Below, piece after piece: positions 17,695 through 26,089 of a stretch of DNA of 64,000 bases (positions are counted from its first letter, which is position 1; each line of letters opens with the position of its first letter). Source of the stretch: Dyadobacter psychrotolerans. GTDB taxonomy: Bacteria; Bacteroidota; Bacteroidia; Cytophagales; Spirosomataceae. The stretch covers positions 124,001-188,000 of the forward strand of contig NZ_SMFL01000014.1 in the NCBI RefSeq assembly GCF_004349265.1, written 5' to 3'. Made by a program: the position numbers and the translations under genes. Under the pieces are notes generated by a model. It searched no databases. It was not told where the DNA came from and saw only the letters and a program-made list of their open reading frames with translations.

Positions 17695-17835
17695 ATGGAG
17701 CTGACGCCGCAGAAACTCACAATCTACCTTTTTTCAATCGCCATCTCAGTATTGTGGTATAAGCTGGAAAATGTGGAAGAGAAGGGTGATGGCAAGGATA
17801 TCAAAATGGAGGTCCGCAATGAAGCTGCAATATAA
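17695..17835 (+). CDS. Small membrane protein of the phage lysis region, 46 aa
   Basis: Starts at the ATG at 17695. One hydrophobic segment (KLTIYLFSIAISVLWYKL) is followed by a charged tail. The next frame begins inside it (17819) with coiled-coil sequence, so the two may once have been a single protein of about 110 residues with an N-terminal anchor, split by a shift. Position before an endolysin suggests a holin- or spanin-like role. This is inferred from context only. Confidence 0.4.
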   Translation: MELTPQKLTIYLFSIAISVLWYKLENVEEKGDGKDIKMEVRNEAAI

Positions 17836-18034
17836 GGTCGACTCTTTGCAGTCACTTCGGGTGAAAGAAAAGCAGGAATGTTCCGACGCAGTTGCTGCAA
17901 AGGATGCTGAAATGAAGCAGTTTTTGAAAGATATGCTTGCCGAGCAGAAAAAAGTAAAACGTAGAGTGAATAATATTGAAGTGAAGGCGGATAATGCACT
18001 TACACAGACTGTAACAAAGTTAAATCATGACTAA
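17819..18034 (+). CDS. Coiled-coil protein of the phage lysis region, 71 aa
   Basis: From the ATG at 17819: MKLQYKVDSLQSLRVKEKQE, then a charged heptad-like run KQFLKDMLAEQKKVKRRVNNI. It overlaps the preceding membrane ORF by 17 nt and the following gene by 8 nt, typical of packed phage genes. It may be the cytoplasmic or periplasmic part of the split protein described before it. The family is not recognised. Confidence 0.45.
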   Translation: MKLQYKVDSLQSLRVKEKQECSDAVAAKDAEMKQFLKDMLAEQKKVKRRVNNIEVKADNALTQTVTKLNHD

Positions 18035-18476
18035 GAAACGAATTTTAATAGGAATGCTGATTTTGTTTGTGGCTACGGCCTTGCAGTCTCAGCAACCTTC
18101 GAAAAGACTGCCGGCAGTAGATTCGGCAAGAAAAGATACGGATAGTAAAGCGGAACCTTTGCTATTGAAAAAATCGGATCCTCAGGTTGTTAAGAAAACT
18201 GAAACTACTCCTGTTGATTCCAACGAGATCCTTAAAAAGCAGATCAACGTCGTAAATACCGACATATATAAAACGGCTGACCGGATCGATTACAAGATTG
18301 GCAGACTTCCGGTTCTGGTTCAGCGGGCTGTGGTTTACAAGAATAGGACAAAACCGGAAGTGTCATCTATTCAGCCGCCTGAGATTCCGGTTTCTGTTCC
18401 TGAACCAATGATTGATACGTTGCCACCTGAGCAGGTTACCAGCAGGTTTCTGTGGCTGTTTAAAAGGAAGAAGTAA
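18027..18476 (+). CDS. Secreted hypothetical protein of the lysis cassette, 149 aa
   Basis: A signal peptide (KKRILIGMLILFVATALQSQ) is followed by a low-complexity charged and Pro-rich chain (SKRLPAVDSARKDTDS, PEIPVSVPEPMIDTLPPEQ) and a basic end (FLWLFKRKK). It overlaps the preceding gene by 8 nt and the endolysin follows 29 nt later. Extended Pro-rich exported proteins next to endolysins are often outer spanin-like, but there is no lipobox Cys here, so that role is only a guess. Confidence 0.55.
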   Translation: MTKKRILIGMLILFVATALQSQQPSKRLPAVDSARKDTDSKAEPLLLKKSDPQVVKKTETTPVDSNEILKKQINVVNTDIYKTADRIDYKIGRLPVLVQRAVVYKNRTKPEVSSIQPPEIPVSVPEPMIDTLPPEQVTSRFLWLFKRKK

Positions 18477-18505
18477 GAGTTACGAAAATTATACACACAT
18501 AAATA

Positions 18506-19012
18506 ATGAATTTTGAACAAGCTATTGAGCACGTCCTTTCATCGGAAGGCGGTTTTACCATGGATGCGGATGATCCAGGGAATTGGACTGGTGGCAAAAA
18601 GGGAAAAGGGATTCTTCACGGCACTAAATTCGGCATCAGTGCCGCTTCTTATCCTGGATTAAACATTAAAAATCTATCACGGCCGGAAGCGATTCAAATC
18701 TACAAACGTGATTTCTGGGACAAATACAAAGTTGATACCTTACCATCGCAGATTCGTCTACATTTCTTTGACGTCTGTGTAAATTCCGGTATTTCCAGAG
18801 CCGTCAAGATTTTGCAACGCTCACTTGGAGTTACTGCCGACGGTGATTTTGGACCGGTTACAGTAAAGAATTTAAGTAAGGCAAACGTCTGGAAGTATGC
18901 AAGAGAGCGATCGGACTTTTATATCAATCACGTCAAACTTTACCCTGTCAAACAGAAGTACCTGGCTGGTTGGATTGGCCGTGTGTTAGACGTGACTGAG
19001 AATTCCTTTTAA
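18506..19012 (+). CDS. Phage endolysin, GH108 family with PG-binding domain
   Basis: 168 residues. The N-terminal GH108 lysozyme motif is visible as SSEGGFTMDADDPGNWTGG with catalytic Glu14, then GTKFGISAASYPG and IYKRDFWDKYKVD. The C-terminal PG_binding_3-type part has FFDVCVNSGISRAVKILQRS and GVTADGDFGPVT. It cleaves peptidoglycan glycan strands at the end of phage growth. There is no signal peptide, so it needs a holin. The small membrane genes just upstream fit that need. It looks intact. Its stop overlaps by 4 nt the stop of the convergent lipoprotein gene. Confidence 0.9.
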   Translation: MNFEQAIEHVLSSEGGFTMDADDPGNWTGGKKGKGILHGTKFGISAASYPGLNIKNLSRPEAIQIYKRDFWDKYKVDTLPSQIRLHFFDVCVNSGISRAVKILQRSLGVTADGDFGPVTVKNLSKANVWKYARERSDFYINHVKLYPVKQKYLAGWIGRVLDVTENSF

Positions 19013-19554
19013 TAACTCGTTAAAGTCACAGACCTTACCCCTCCTTCACATCTATTAACGATGACAATCCTTTCAACTGCCTGCATATTACTAAACCAAT
19101 TTGAGTATTGGGTTTCATCGCCTTGTAACTTTTTTGAAAGAACCACCTTGCCGCTTTTGTCATAGAAGAATATGCTTACTACATCCGGGACGCTACATGC
19201 CTCCCAAACAGTAACCTGGATCTGCTTTAAACTTTTGTAGTAGGATTTATCAATTTCAAGTGCAGTGCCCGGTCCGATAAAACCATTACTTGCACTGATA
19301 TATCCGCATGCACTTTTATTGCCCGGGTATTCCTCCTGCGTTGCTGCTCTGATGCTTATCTTAATATTTTCATAGATAACTGGTTTGTTACAGGTTGGTA
19401 GCTCCTTAAAATTTAACGGATTGAAGTATAGCTTTACGTCGTAAGGAAATTCAGGGCGGTTATCAACCTCAAGAGCGGGATCTTCCTTTTCTGGACATGC
19501 GAACAGGAAAAGACATGAACATACAACAAGGACGTTGAGCAGAGATTTTTTCAT
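19009..19554 (-). CDS. Lipoprotein, 181 aa, unknown function
   Basis: The signal peptide and lipobox (KKSLLNVLVVCSCLFLFAC) predict a lipidated protein with a short acidic linker (PEKEDPALEVDNRPEF). The rest is a beta-rich domain with a conserved-looking Cys pair (ELPTCNKPV, NKSACGYIS), WEACSVPDVVSIFFYDKSGKVV and a final VNRCEGGVRSVTL. I do not recognise the family. It is convergent with the endolysin, and the AT-rich composition matches the neighbouring accessory genes rather than the core ones. Confidence 0.6.
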   Translation of the reverse strand: MKKSLLNVLVVCSCLFLFACPEKEDPALEVDNRPEFPYDVKLYFNPLNFKELPTCNKPVIYENIKISIRAATQEEYPGNKSACGYISASNGFIGPGTALEIDKSYYKSLKQIQVTVWEACSVPDVVSIFFYDKSGKVVLSKKLQGDETQYSNWFSNMQAVERIVIVNRCEGGVRSVTLTSY

Positions 19555-19618
19555 AGTACAGGTTTACGTTTGTTTTAGGAATTGGAAATGACGCTGACAG
19601 AAATGAGGAAAGTTCCAA

Positions 19619-20805
19619 TTAGTAATAAATAAAGGTCGTTTCAAAAGTTCCACCTTTTGAGTCACGTACTTTTACTATATAAGTGGACATTTTTCCACCA
19701 CTCCCCGCAGCAAATACTTCAGAATTACAAGTCCAACCTAAATCATTCTGTTCATTAATAATTATACCGTCGGCTGAGCTCCAAACCGATCCTCGATAGG
19801 GCGGAAAGCCTCCTGCGGCAGTAAATTTAACGTAGTTAATGTATGGTGGAGCATTCCGTTTATTGTAATCCACCGTTATAACGAGTGGAATACCCTCAAC
19901 ACATTTTGAAATCACTCTTAAAATTGTAAACTTCCCTTTGTTAAAAGCTGATAAAAATCCTGAGGTAAGTTCACTTATACGAGGACCTTTCTGAAAATTT
20001 ACGTCACAATCTTGTCCAGCCATTGGTTTGGGTATGCCACTGGAATGGATGATTAAATTTCCATAGACAAATCCAATATGTGAACTTCCCCATACAATGA
20101 TATCCCCGGTTCGAAGCTCACTTGCCTGTCCTGCTAAGGCTTTCATCTCCATCATATCGTAATCAGATGACAGATCAAAAGCACTATTCCAATTCTTTAC
20201 ATTTGATAAATATGAAACATTGCAAAGATCTGGCCTGTTTGTTATTCCTATTCCCGATTGTTTAGCTAACTGATAGATAAATCCAGAACAATCAAGCCCA
20301 TGGATTTGCTTATCGATGTTGCATGTTCCTTGTGTCGGAGATTGCCTTTCTGTATATTGTTTGGAGCCAAAACTATATGCAATTCCTTGCTGTGCAGGTT
20401 TGTCCGGCCCTTTTTCATCAAATTTATGTACCCTTTATTTGAAATATAGAATGCATTAACCATCATTCGGACGATAAATAGATCACGCTGAAAAGCGAAC
20501 GGCTTTGTATACTTTTCGGCGGTTCCTCCCACTCTTGATCTGTCTTTGTGGAGTTTCGGGTCATTCTGCTTTAAAAATTCATCCATGCTCCTCATATCAT
20601 CAAACTTCAGATCAGAAAATTGAGCAATATTGACGGTTTTTAATTGGTCGATTAATTGTGCGTCCTCATCCCTTAGCATACCGTCATCTTTATTAAATTG
20701 ATCCTCTTCAATTTGAATGTCAATTTTTTTCGTACATGCGGTCTGTCCGAAACAAAAGAACAGGAGTATTAATAGTGATGCAAAATTAAGGAGAAATTTT
20801 TTCAT
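19619..20805 (-). pseudogene. NlpC/P60-type lipoprotein, frameshifted
   Basis: The first frame (ATG at 20805) encodes a lipoprotein N-terminus (ASLLILLFFCFGQTAC) and about 125 codons of helical domain. Near 20430 the reading passes to the adjacent frame, which continues without stops to 19619: GPDKPAQQGIAYSFGSKQ, then the catalytic motif HGLDCSGFIYQLAKQSG (Cys nucleophile), TGDIIVWGSSHIGFVYG (catalytic His) and a C-terminal Ig-like region FTAAGGFPPYRGSVWSS. The whole is about 395 residues. NlpC/P60 enzymes cut peptidoglycan peptides. A single-base shift (or sequencing error) separates the halves. All catalytic motifs remain. Confidence 0.75.
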
Positions 20806-20940
20806 GCGGCTGATTTGGAGGATTGAGGAATTCGCTGAGTACGCGAATATAATCTAGATCATGAAAATTTCAAAAATACAGGTCAGTGTATTTCAATATC
20901 TTTTATATCTTAGCCATCTCAATGAAATTTGCTCAATCCG

Positions 20941-21456
20941 ATGTCTCAATTCAGCCAATACCGCGTAGGAAACCTTGTCACAGTGTTCACCGTTCCAGGT
21001 GAATTCGGAATCTTTAAGATCGATTCGATAACAGAGCCTGGCAACTATCCCTTATTTGCACTTTCCAATGTCAAAACGGGCGAATCACTGTCCGTTGAAT
21101 TCAAGAAGTTCGATGGCCACTATCCGTACATCATGGAGATCTCGCTAATGCCTGAACAACTCGGCTTCACGAAGCTTTCAGACCGTGACTTTACAAACGG
21201 AACCGTTGACCTGATCAACATCACTGAGCTGGCTGACGATGAGCTGGAGGAAAGCGACGGACCTCAACTAACTATCACCAAATTTGCAAAACTTGGTTAT
21301 TCAGTTCAAGTATCCCGAGGTGGCGAATACTTATACACCGAAGAATACAGCACTGACGAAGCGGCGTATATGGGGATATTGGACGTTCATGAATTGCAAA
21401 ACCTGTATTCAGATCTGCTGCCGGGTGTTGAGTTGGATTTGAGTGGTGTTGAATAA
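20941..21456 (+). CDS. Hypothetical protein, 171 aa
   Basis: Starts at the ATG at 20941 (an in-frame TTG at 20929 is less likely). A soluble acidic protein: SQYRVGNLVTVFTVPGEFGIF opens a small beta-barrel-like region, then LMPEQLGFTKLSDRDF, and a terminal region with an ISAV-like strand (YSVQVSRGGEYLYTEEY) and helix VHELQNLYSDLLPGVELDL. Such short proteins are common in Bacteroidota prophage tails, often near the lysis genes. The family is not named. It appears intact. Confidence 0.6.
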   Translation: MSQFSQYRVGNLVTVFTVPGEFGIFKIDSITEPGNYPLFALSNVKTGESLSVEFKKFDGHYPYIMEISLMPEQLGFTKLSDRDFTNGTVDLINITELADDELEESDGPQLTITKFAKLGYSVQVSRGGEYLYTEEYSTDEAAYMGILDVHELQNLYSDLLPGVELDLSGVE

Positions 21457-21499
21457 AACAGGGCCATCTATACCCCTTTTTCTATTGTTGTTGGCAAAT

Positions 21500-22333
21500 C
21501 TAAAGTTTTAGCCCGAGCGAAACACCTACACCATAAAATGGCTTGCCTTGATAAGCCCAGGCACTACTATTCTTGCCCATCATGACATCATATCCATAAG
21601 ACAAAACGAGCCCAATGTCATTTCTCGCCAGTATAACAGTAGCCGCTGGGCCCAATATAAAATTACTAGGATTATTTGTCACACCGATGTTTTTCTTTCT
21701 TGGCTCATTTGCTAATTTGACCGAACTAAACCCGAGTCCGAATGATGGAGTAATTGAGTAATTATTACTCGTCAATTGAGTGAATTTTGTCCATCCAAAC
21801 GAATACCCAAGTGATACTCCTAGATTTATACTACCGGTTATAAAATTAACAGTATACAAACTATCATTGTAATCACTTACCCTCGGCCTTGCCTTAACCC
21901 CAATTGTATTAATTGCAAACAGTATTGTTTCGTATCTAAGAGTTATACCTTCTACGGCATTACCAACTTTGGTTCTTTTTCTCAAATCGATTTTGAGATT
22001 GTTATCGGTGTTGGCATTAATTACACCAGCCTGGTCAAAACATGGATCACTTGCGTGCACATCAGAATTTGTTCTAGTGTCTAAAATGCTCCAAGGATCT
22101 ATCTCCAGAATAGAATTCTTATGTGTTACTGTGAATTTGAAATCTTTTTTTAAACTGGGACAGAAGGTATATTCTTTCCCATTTGCGTCAGTTATTTTAT
22201 ATCCATCCAATTTGAGTGCTGCCAATTCAATTTTAGACAATTTGTGTTTGAATTTGAACCTATAGGTTGCTTGGGAAAATGCACTGAATGAAAAAATAAA
22301 AATAAAAGTGAGGGTAATTAAAACGTTTTTCAT
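21500..22333 (-). CDS. Secreted or outer membrane beta-rich protein, 277 aa
   Basis: From the ATG at 22333 (an upstream start at 22366 would precede the signal peptide). Signal peptide KNVLITLTFIFIFSFSAFSQ, then a small domain with one Cys in YTFCPSLKKDF and another in DPCFDQAG, and a C-terminal half of alternating strands (GVSLGYSFGWTKF, ITPSFGLGFSSV, YGVGVSLGLKL) that looks like an eight-stranded barrel ending in a hydrophobic strand. The end residue is Leu rather than Phe. The family is not recognised. It is divergent-spaced from the large beta-helix gene, with 100 nt between them. Confidence 0.6.
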   Translation of the reverse strand: MKNVLITLTFIFIFSFSAFSQATYRFKFKHKLSKIELAALKLDGYKITDANGKEYTFCPSLKKDFKFTVTHKNSILEIDPWSILDTRTNSDVHASDPCFDQAGVINANTDNNLKIDLRKRTKVGNAVEGITLRYETILFAINTIGVKARPRVSDYNDSLYTVNFITGSINLGVSLGYSFGWTKFTQLTSNNYSITPSFGLGFSSVKLANEPRKKNIGVTNNPSNFILGPAATVILARNDIGLVLSYGYDVMMGKNSSAWAYQGKPFYGVGVSLGLKL

Positions 22334-22434
22334 AAGTGATAGAGTTAGATGAGTAAGTACCTGCAAAATAGGATATTAAAACCGTTACATCGCCAATCAT
22401 CCTAAAAATCATGGAAAACCATTAGAGATATACG

Positions 22435-24411
22435 TCACTTCTTGCCAAATTTCCGGAAGGCCTGAATGAATTGGAAGAATAAATACCCGTTGACTGCTCT
22501 GGCTATAAATTCAACAGTTGGTGCAATCAAGAACGTTGTTGTCAATCCCATTTCTTTCGGCACAAATCCAGCTGTATGGATCGGATAAATGAATTCCGGA
22601 AACAAGGAGACAAGATGCTTAAATATTCCCCAATCATAGCTGTCGGCGCCAGTAAATAGCCGGAAACCGAGCGAAAGACAATAAACCCAATATATAAGTC
22701 CCATTACTGGTAGACCATACTTTAGTGTGCGAGTATAACTTTGATTAAATTTATTGGAATATTTATTTAACCAAAGAGTGAAGTAATCGCGACGCTCCTC
22801 TCCATCTCTCTTTTTATGCTTTAAATAATCGAAGTGAGCTTCAAGTTCTTTTGCCTGGTAATCATTGCTCGAAACGCTATCACCGCGATTATCATACACC
22901 TTTTTAAGTTGAGCATATGCAACTTGCTTATCCTTATATTCGCCAATTGCAGTTTTTGGCATTTCTGTTCCGGATAAAAACAATTCAGTAATTTTAGATC
23001 CACTAAACTTTAACTGCATATCAGAGAAATCACAAGATATAAGGTTGATTTTCCCTAAGTCAGATTGAACAATTACCAATTGATTAGCATCTAACGGGCG
23101 CAGATATTTCCTCCAGTTGTGCCACATCGTTCCCCTAAGTATATTCTCTTCAATCGGTTTACCGCGTTCGAATATTGCTTTTATTAATCCATTATCATCC
23201 TTTTCCTCTACAAATTGATTGATTGGAATGTCTTGTCCAACAACTGCCGCCCAAATTGTATTTGGCATTGGTTTGGCTTTAATAGCATCATTTGTTAAAC
23301 CCCAAGATAAATTCGAAATATAAACGTTCGAATTGTTATAAAAAGAATGAAATACAAGCGACGAAGTTTCCAAATGCTCCATTGTAATCGATGGCTTGTC
23401 GCCGGTTGCTCCCTCCAGGAAATTTCCACCTATAATGAAAATCCGATCAATGAATGACTTATTCTGTGAGCTACCTGACAGCTTAAAAGAGTCAAATTTT
23501 GTTAGTTTTATCGGCAAAATGACGCTCGATGCAACGAGCATGGATAATATAATCTGTTTGCAAACTACCTCGCCAAACAATATATTACCAATGTTGCCCT
23601 GACTAATGATAATTGTATCAATAATAACTTCTCTTTTAGGAACACTAAATTCTCTATTGAAAGTGACATTATCCGCTACAACATTGAAAAATTGAATGTT
23701 ACTTATGTCTTTTTGTTTGTCAATTGATATATCTATATCCTTGAATGTAGATTCCCTTAAATTAATTGAACCAGCAAATTTGTAAATTATAAAGCTGTCA
23801 ACCTTAGAAAACATTGTTATAGACACATTACTACTCAAAATACCTCGAAATAAAGACTTTCGACATATCACATTTTCTGCTGTAAATTCCAAGTTGTTTA
23901 TGGAATTTATTTCTACTTCATCAAAATTACATTGATTAATTTTAATCTTAGACAGTTTAGCTTTATCTAGGTTTCTTGCACCCCTAACCTCTAGCTTCGT
24001 TAAATTCGTAAATACATTAATATCTCCAACTACTTCCACAGATGTAAAGTCACTCAACATATTGACATTTTTCACCCTTATTGATTCCACAAAGCTAATG
24101 GATAGACCAATGTTATTGCCATCCGTCGCATAAGTGTCAAGAGAACATTTTGATAATGTAACTTTAACATTACCAAAACTCCATTCACCAGATATGCCAC
24201 TGTAAAAACATTCGAAATTGCAACCGATAAACTCATATTCAGAAATAGATATGTTCTCCTGAAAGTCTATTTTAAAGATATCTGGGAATTTAATATGAGA
24301 GATTGTTAACTTTCGTTCAGAGAAAGCAATGTTATCGCGCAGGACACTAGTATTTCTGAGAAATTTAACATGTTCGTCCCAATTCGCCTGCGTAGCTTCA
24401 ATCATTTCCAT
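22435..24411 (-). CDS. Beta-helix/pentapeptide-like membrane protein, 658 aa
   Basis: No signal peptide. Residues about 30-400 form a long series of short hydrophobic/polar strands (for example FIGCNFECFYSG, FRGILSSNVSITMF, ESTFKDIDISIDK) with a pentapeptide-like feel but no strict A(D/N)LxX register. A shorter pentapeptide-like block follows (DFSDMQLKFSGSKITELFLSG), then a charged helical region (YAQLKKVYDNRGDSVSSNDY), and two membrane segments (GLPVMGLIYWVYCLSLGF; LIAPTVEFIARAVNGYLFF) ending in a basic tail. This predicts a cytoplasmic beta-helix held at the inner membrane. Pentapeptide proteins with a channel-like tail are known, but no pore signature is visible. The gene is AT-rich and intact. 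Confidence 0.6.
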   Translation of the reverse strand: MEMIEATQANWDEHVKFLRNTSVLRDNIAFSERKLTISHIKFPDIFKIDFQENISISEYEFIGCNFECFYSGISGEWSFGNVKVTLSKCSLDTYATDGNNIGLSISFVESIRVKNVNMLSDFTSVEVVGDINVFTNLTKLEVRGARNLDKAKLSKIKINQCNFDEVEINSINNLEFTAENVICRKSLFRGILSSNVSITMFSKVDSFIIYKFAGSINLRESTFKDIDISIDKQKDISNIQFFNVVADNVTFNREFSVPKREVIIDTIIISQGNIGNILFGEVVCKQIILSMLVASSVILPIKLTKFDSFKLSGSSQNKSFIDRIFIIGGNFLEGATGDKPSITMEHLETSSLVFHSFYNNSNVYISNLSWGLTNDAIKAKPMPNTIWAAVVGQDIPINQFVEEKDDNGLIKAIFERGKPIEENILRGTMWHNWRKYLRPLDANQLVIVQSDLGKINLISCDFSDMQLKFSGSKITELFLSGTEMPKTAIGEYKDKQVAYAQLKKVYDNRGDSVSSNDYQAKELEAHFDYLKHKKRDGEERRDYFTLWLNKYSNKFNQSYTRTLKYGLPVMGLIYWVYCLSLGFRLFTGADSYDWGIFKHLVSLFPEFIYPIHTAGFVPKEMGLTTTFLIAPTVEFIARAVNGYLFFQFIQAFRKFGKK

Positions 24412-24589
24412 ATTATAGAGGGGGTTAAATTTACATCAATGTAAGCACCGTTCCTTCACTTTCTCACCAGCCCTGCCAAACTTTAATTTCATGCCCTATA
24501 AAATAGAAATTTAAACGTTACTTATTGTACCGTTTGATTGGAGTATTGTATATTTGTGGTGTTTTGAAACATACGAAATACGTACACAG

Positions 24590-25100
24590 ATGATCACAAC
24601 TGACGGCGATCAGGAAGTATAAAACCTTTACATTTTATCAGGCGGCGGTGCACTCTTCGCGTGGCAATTCGAGGTCGCAAGCCATTTAATTGCTGCTGGC
24701 TTTAAACCTGCAATGTTTGGTACCACTTCAACCGGGACAATCGGTGCATTCATGCTTTCAAAAGGCCTGATCAAAGAAGCTAACGATCTTTGCGATGAAG
24801 TTTATAGCACGGACGCTCGTCCAATCTCAAAGCCAGGTATCGGCCGCATCAAAAACGGGAAGATCACGATCAACTGGCTTAAAGCAGTAAAAGACGTCAT
24901 CTTTAGAAAGAATAAAATTGTTTCGTTGATGGATTGGGTATTTCGGAGAAGTTGGTTCCGAATTCTCCGGTATGACTGACATTTACAGTAAAGTAGATTT
25001 TACGCGATACACGCCTTATAACCGTGGTTATTCAGCTCATGCCGGGGTGTTGCTTCCAATGCTGACGAAGCAATACCATTCAAAACATACTGAAAGTCAA
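24590..25100 (+). pseudogene. Broken patatin-like phospholipase
   Basis: The frame from the ATG at 24590 hits a TAA after ten codons but continues with YILSGGGALFAWQFEVASHL (oxyanion-hole glycines) and GTTSTGTIGAFMLSKG, the place of the nucleophile elbow. The elbow reads T-T-S-T-G rather than G-x-S-x-G, a further sign of decay. It ends in a shift near 24930: the tail continues in another frame as FGEVGSEFSGMTDIYSKV, then a Tyr-rich segment VDFTRYTPYNRGYS. The latter tail may come from a different gene. No complete catalytic Asp motif (DGG) is present. Confidence 0.65.
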
Positions 25101-25126
25101 CTTTGTACTCAACGTCAGATAAATTT

Positions 25127-25783
25127 ATGTTTGTGAAAACTTTACGCTCCCTATTTCAATTTGTATTATTTGTGTTTCCATCCGTCTGTCTGGGACAATG
25201 GAGTAGTCAGGTAGGCTTAAATTTTGCGCCTTTAATCTCCAAATCACTGGAAATTAATTCCGAGTTCAGCAGACACGCTGCCTTCTCTTTAAATGCCAAT
25301 TTTGGTTATACATTCAAAACGGCTTACACAGGACAGGATTTTCGAAAAGTACACGATGGAGTTTATGACCGTATAACTTCCGGAGCTTTCGGAAAAGCCG
25401 GTCTAAAGTTTTATCCCGCCAACCTTTCAGGCACACCGGGCAAAACCAATTTTTATGTTGGGGTGTTTCTTATTGTATCTCAATACAAACAAACTGCCAT
25501 GAGAACGATGTTAGAGAGTTCCTACTGGCCCTCTCCCCAGGTAGCTGTCACTGCAAAGGGAGTAACATACTGTCCTGCGGTTACAATCGGTTTTACGCGC
25601 AACATGGGCAATCACCTGGCATTGGATTGGGGTTTACAAAGGTCTTTTGTCTACAGGGAGGATTTTATAGGCCGGCCAAGAAACAATTATCAGCCAGGTG
25701 CCGGAAGTTATTTGTTTGCAGATGTTTTAGGGTATTTACAAGGTATTCTTTCTGTAAAATACCGGTTTGCTTCCCGACAGTAA
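25127..25783 (+). CDS. Secreted beta-rich protein, 218 aa
   Basis: Starts at the ATG at 25127 (a TTG at 25103 would add residues before the signal peptide). Signal peptide SLFQFVLFVFPSVCLG, then strands typical of a small outer membrane barrel: SQVGLNFAPLIS, FSLNANFGYTFKT, GKAGLKFYPANLSG, NFYVGVFLIVSQYK, ending LSVKYRFASRQ. Proteins of this size with N-terminal signal and eight strands are common OmpW/OprF-like barrels. The exact family is not named. It is intact. Confidence 0.65.
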   Translation: MFVKTLRSLFQFVLFVFPSVCLGQWSSQVGLNFAPLISKSLEINSEFSRHAAFSLNANFGYTFKTAYTGQDFRKVHDGVYDRITSGAFGKAGLKFYPANLSGTPGKTNFYVGVFLIVSQYKQTAMRTMLESSYWPSPQVAVTAKGVTYCPAVTIGFTRNMGNHLALDWGLQRSFVYREDFIGRPRNNYQPGAGSYLFADVLGYLQGILSVKYRFASRQ

Positions 25784-25856
25784 ATCCAAGGATCGGATAA
25801 ATGATTTTAATGAAATGATCCCAGCTGCTTTGTCTTCGCTATGAGGCTTTAACGAT

Positions 25857-26054
25857 TCAGCCGATGGTCTTACTGTCCATGGAAGCAGATTGGCCCGGCC
25901 ACAGACTGGACATTTCTATATCATCTGGTTTTTGTGCAGCTGCACCGATCGCGGCTGTAAGGAGCCTCTTTAAATTATATCCACTAGAAACTGCGCCTTC
26001 TTTTAATAGCTTTTCTGGCACATGCAGATTGAGCCACGCAATCCCTATAAGTCC
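25857..26054 (-). pseudogene. C-terminal fragment resembling nitronate monooxygenase
   Basis: 65 open codons on the minus strand end in a tail reading DIEMSSLWPGQSASMDSK, which matches the conserved end of nitronate monooxygenases (a pattern like F.SLWAGQS). Before it lies GYNLKRLLTAAIGAAAQKPD, compatible with the last helix. An in-frame stop at 26055 cuts it, and the FMN-binding body is missing. The identification rests on the short terminal motif only. The lipoprotein gene starting just right of it is unrelated. Confidence 0.35.
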
Positions 26055-26089
26055 TTAGCAATAGGTGTTTTCATATTCGGATGCTTTCA

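Noticed and set aside
24713-24979. 88-codon frame taken as an independent gene
   Set aside because: It is the middle of the decayed patatin; the same frame continues upstream through a stop.
25864-26058. Plus-strand frame over the nitronate-monooxygenase-like piece
   Set aside because: It is the shadow of the minus-strand fragment and has no protein-like features.
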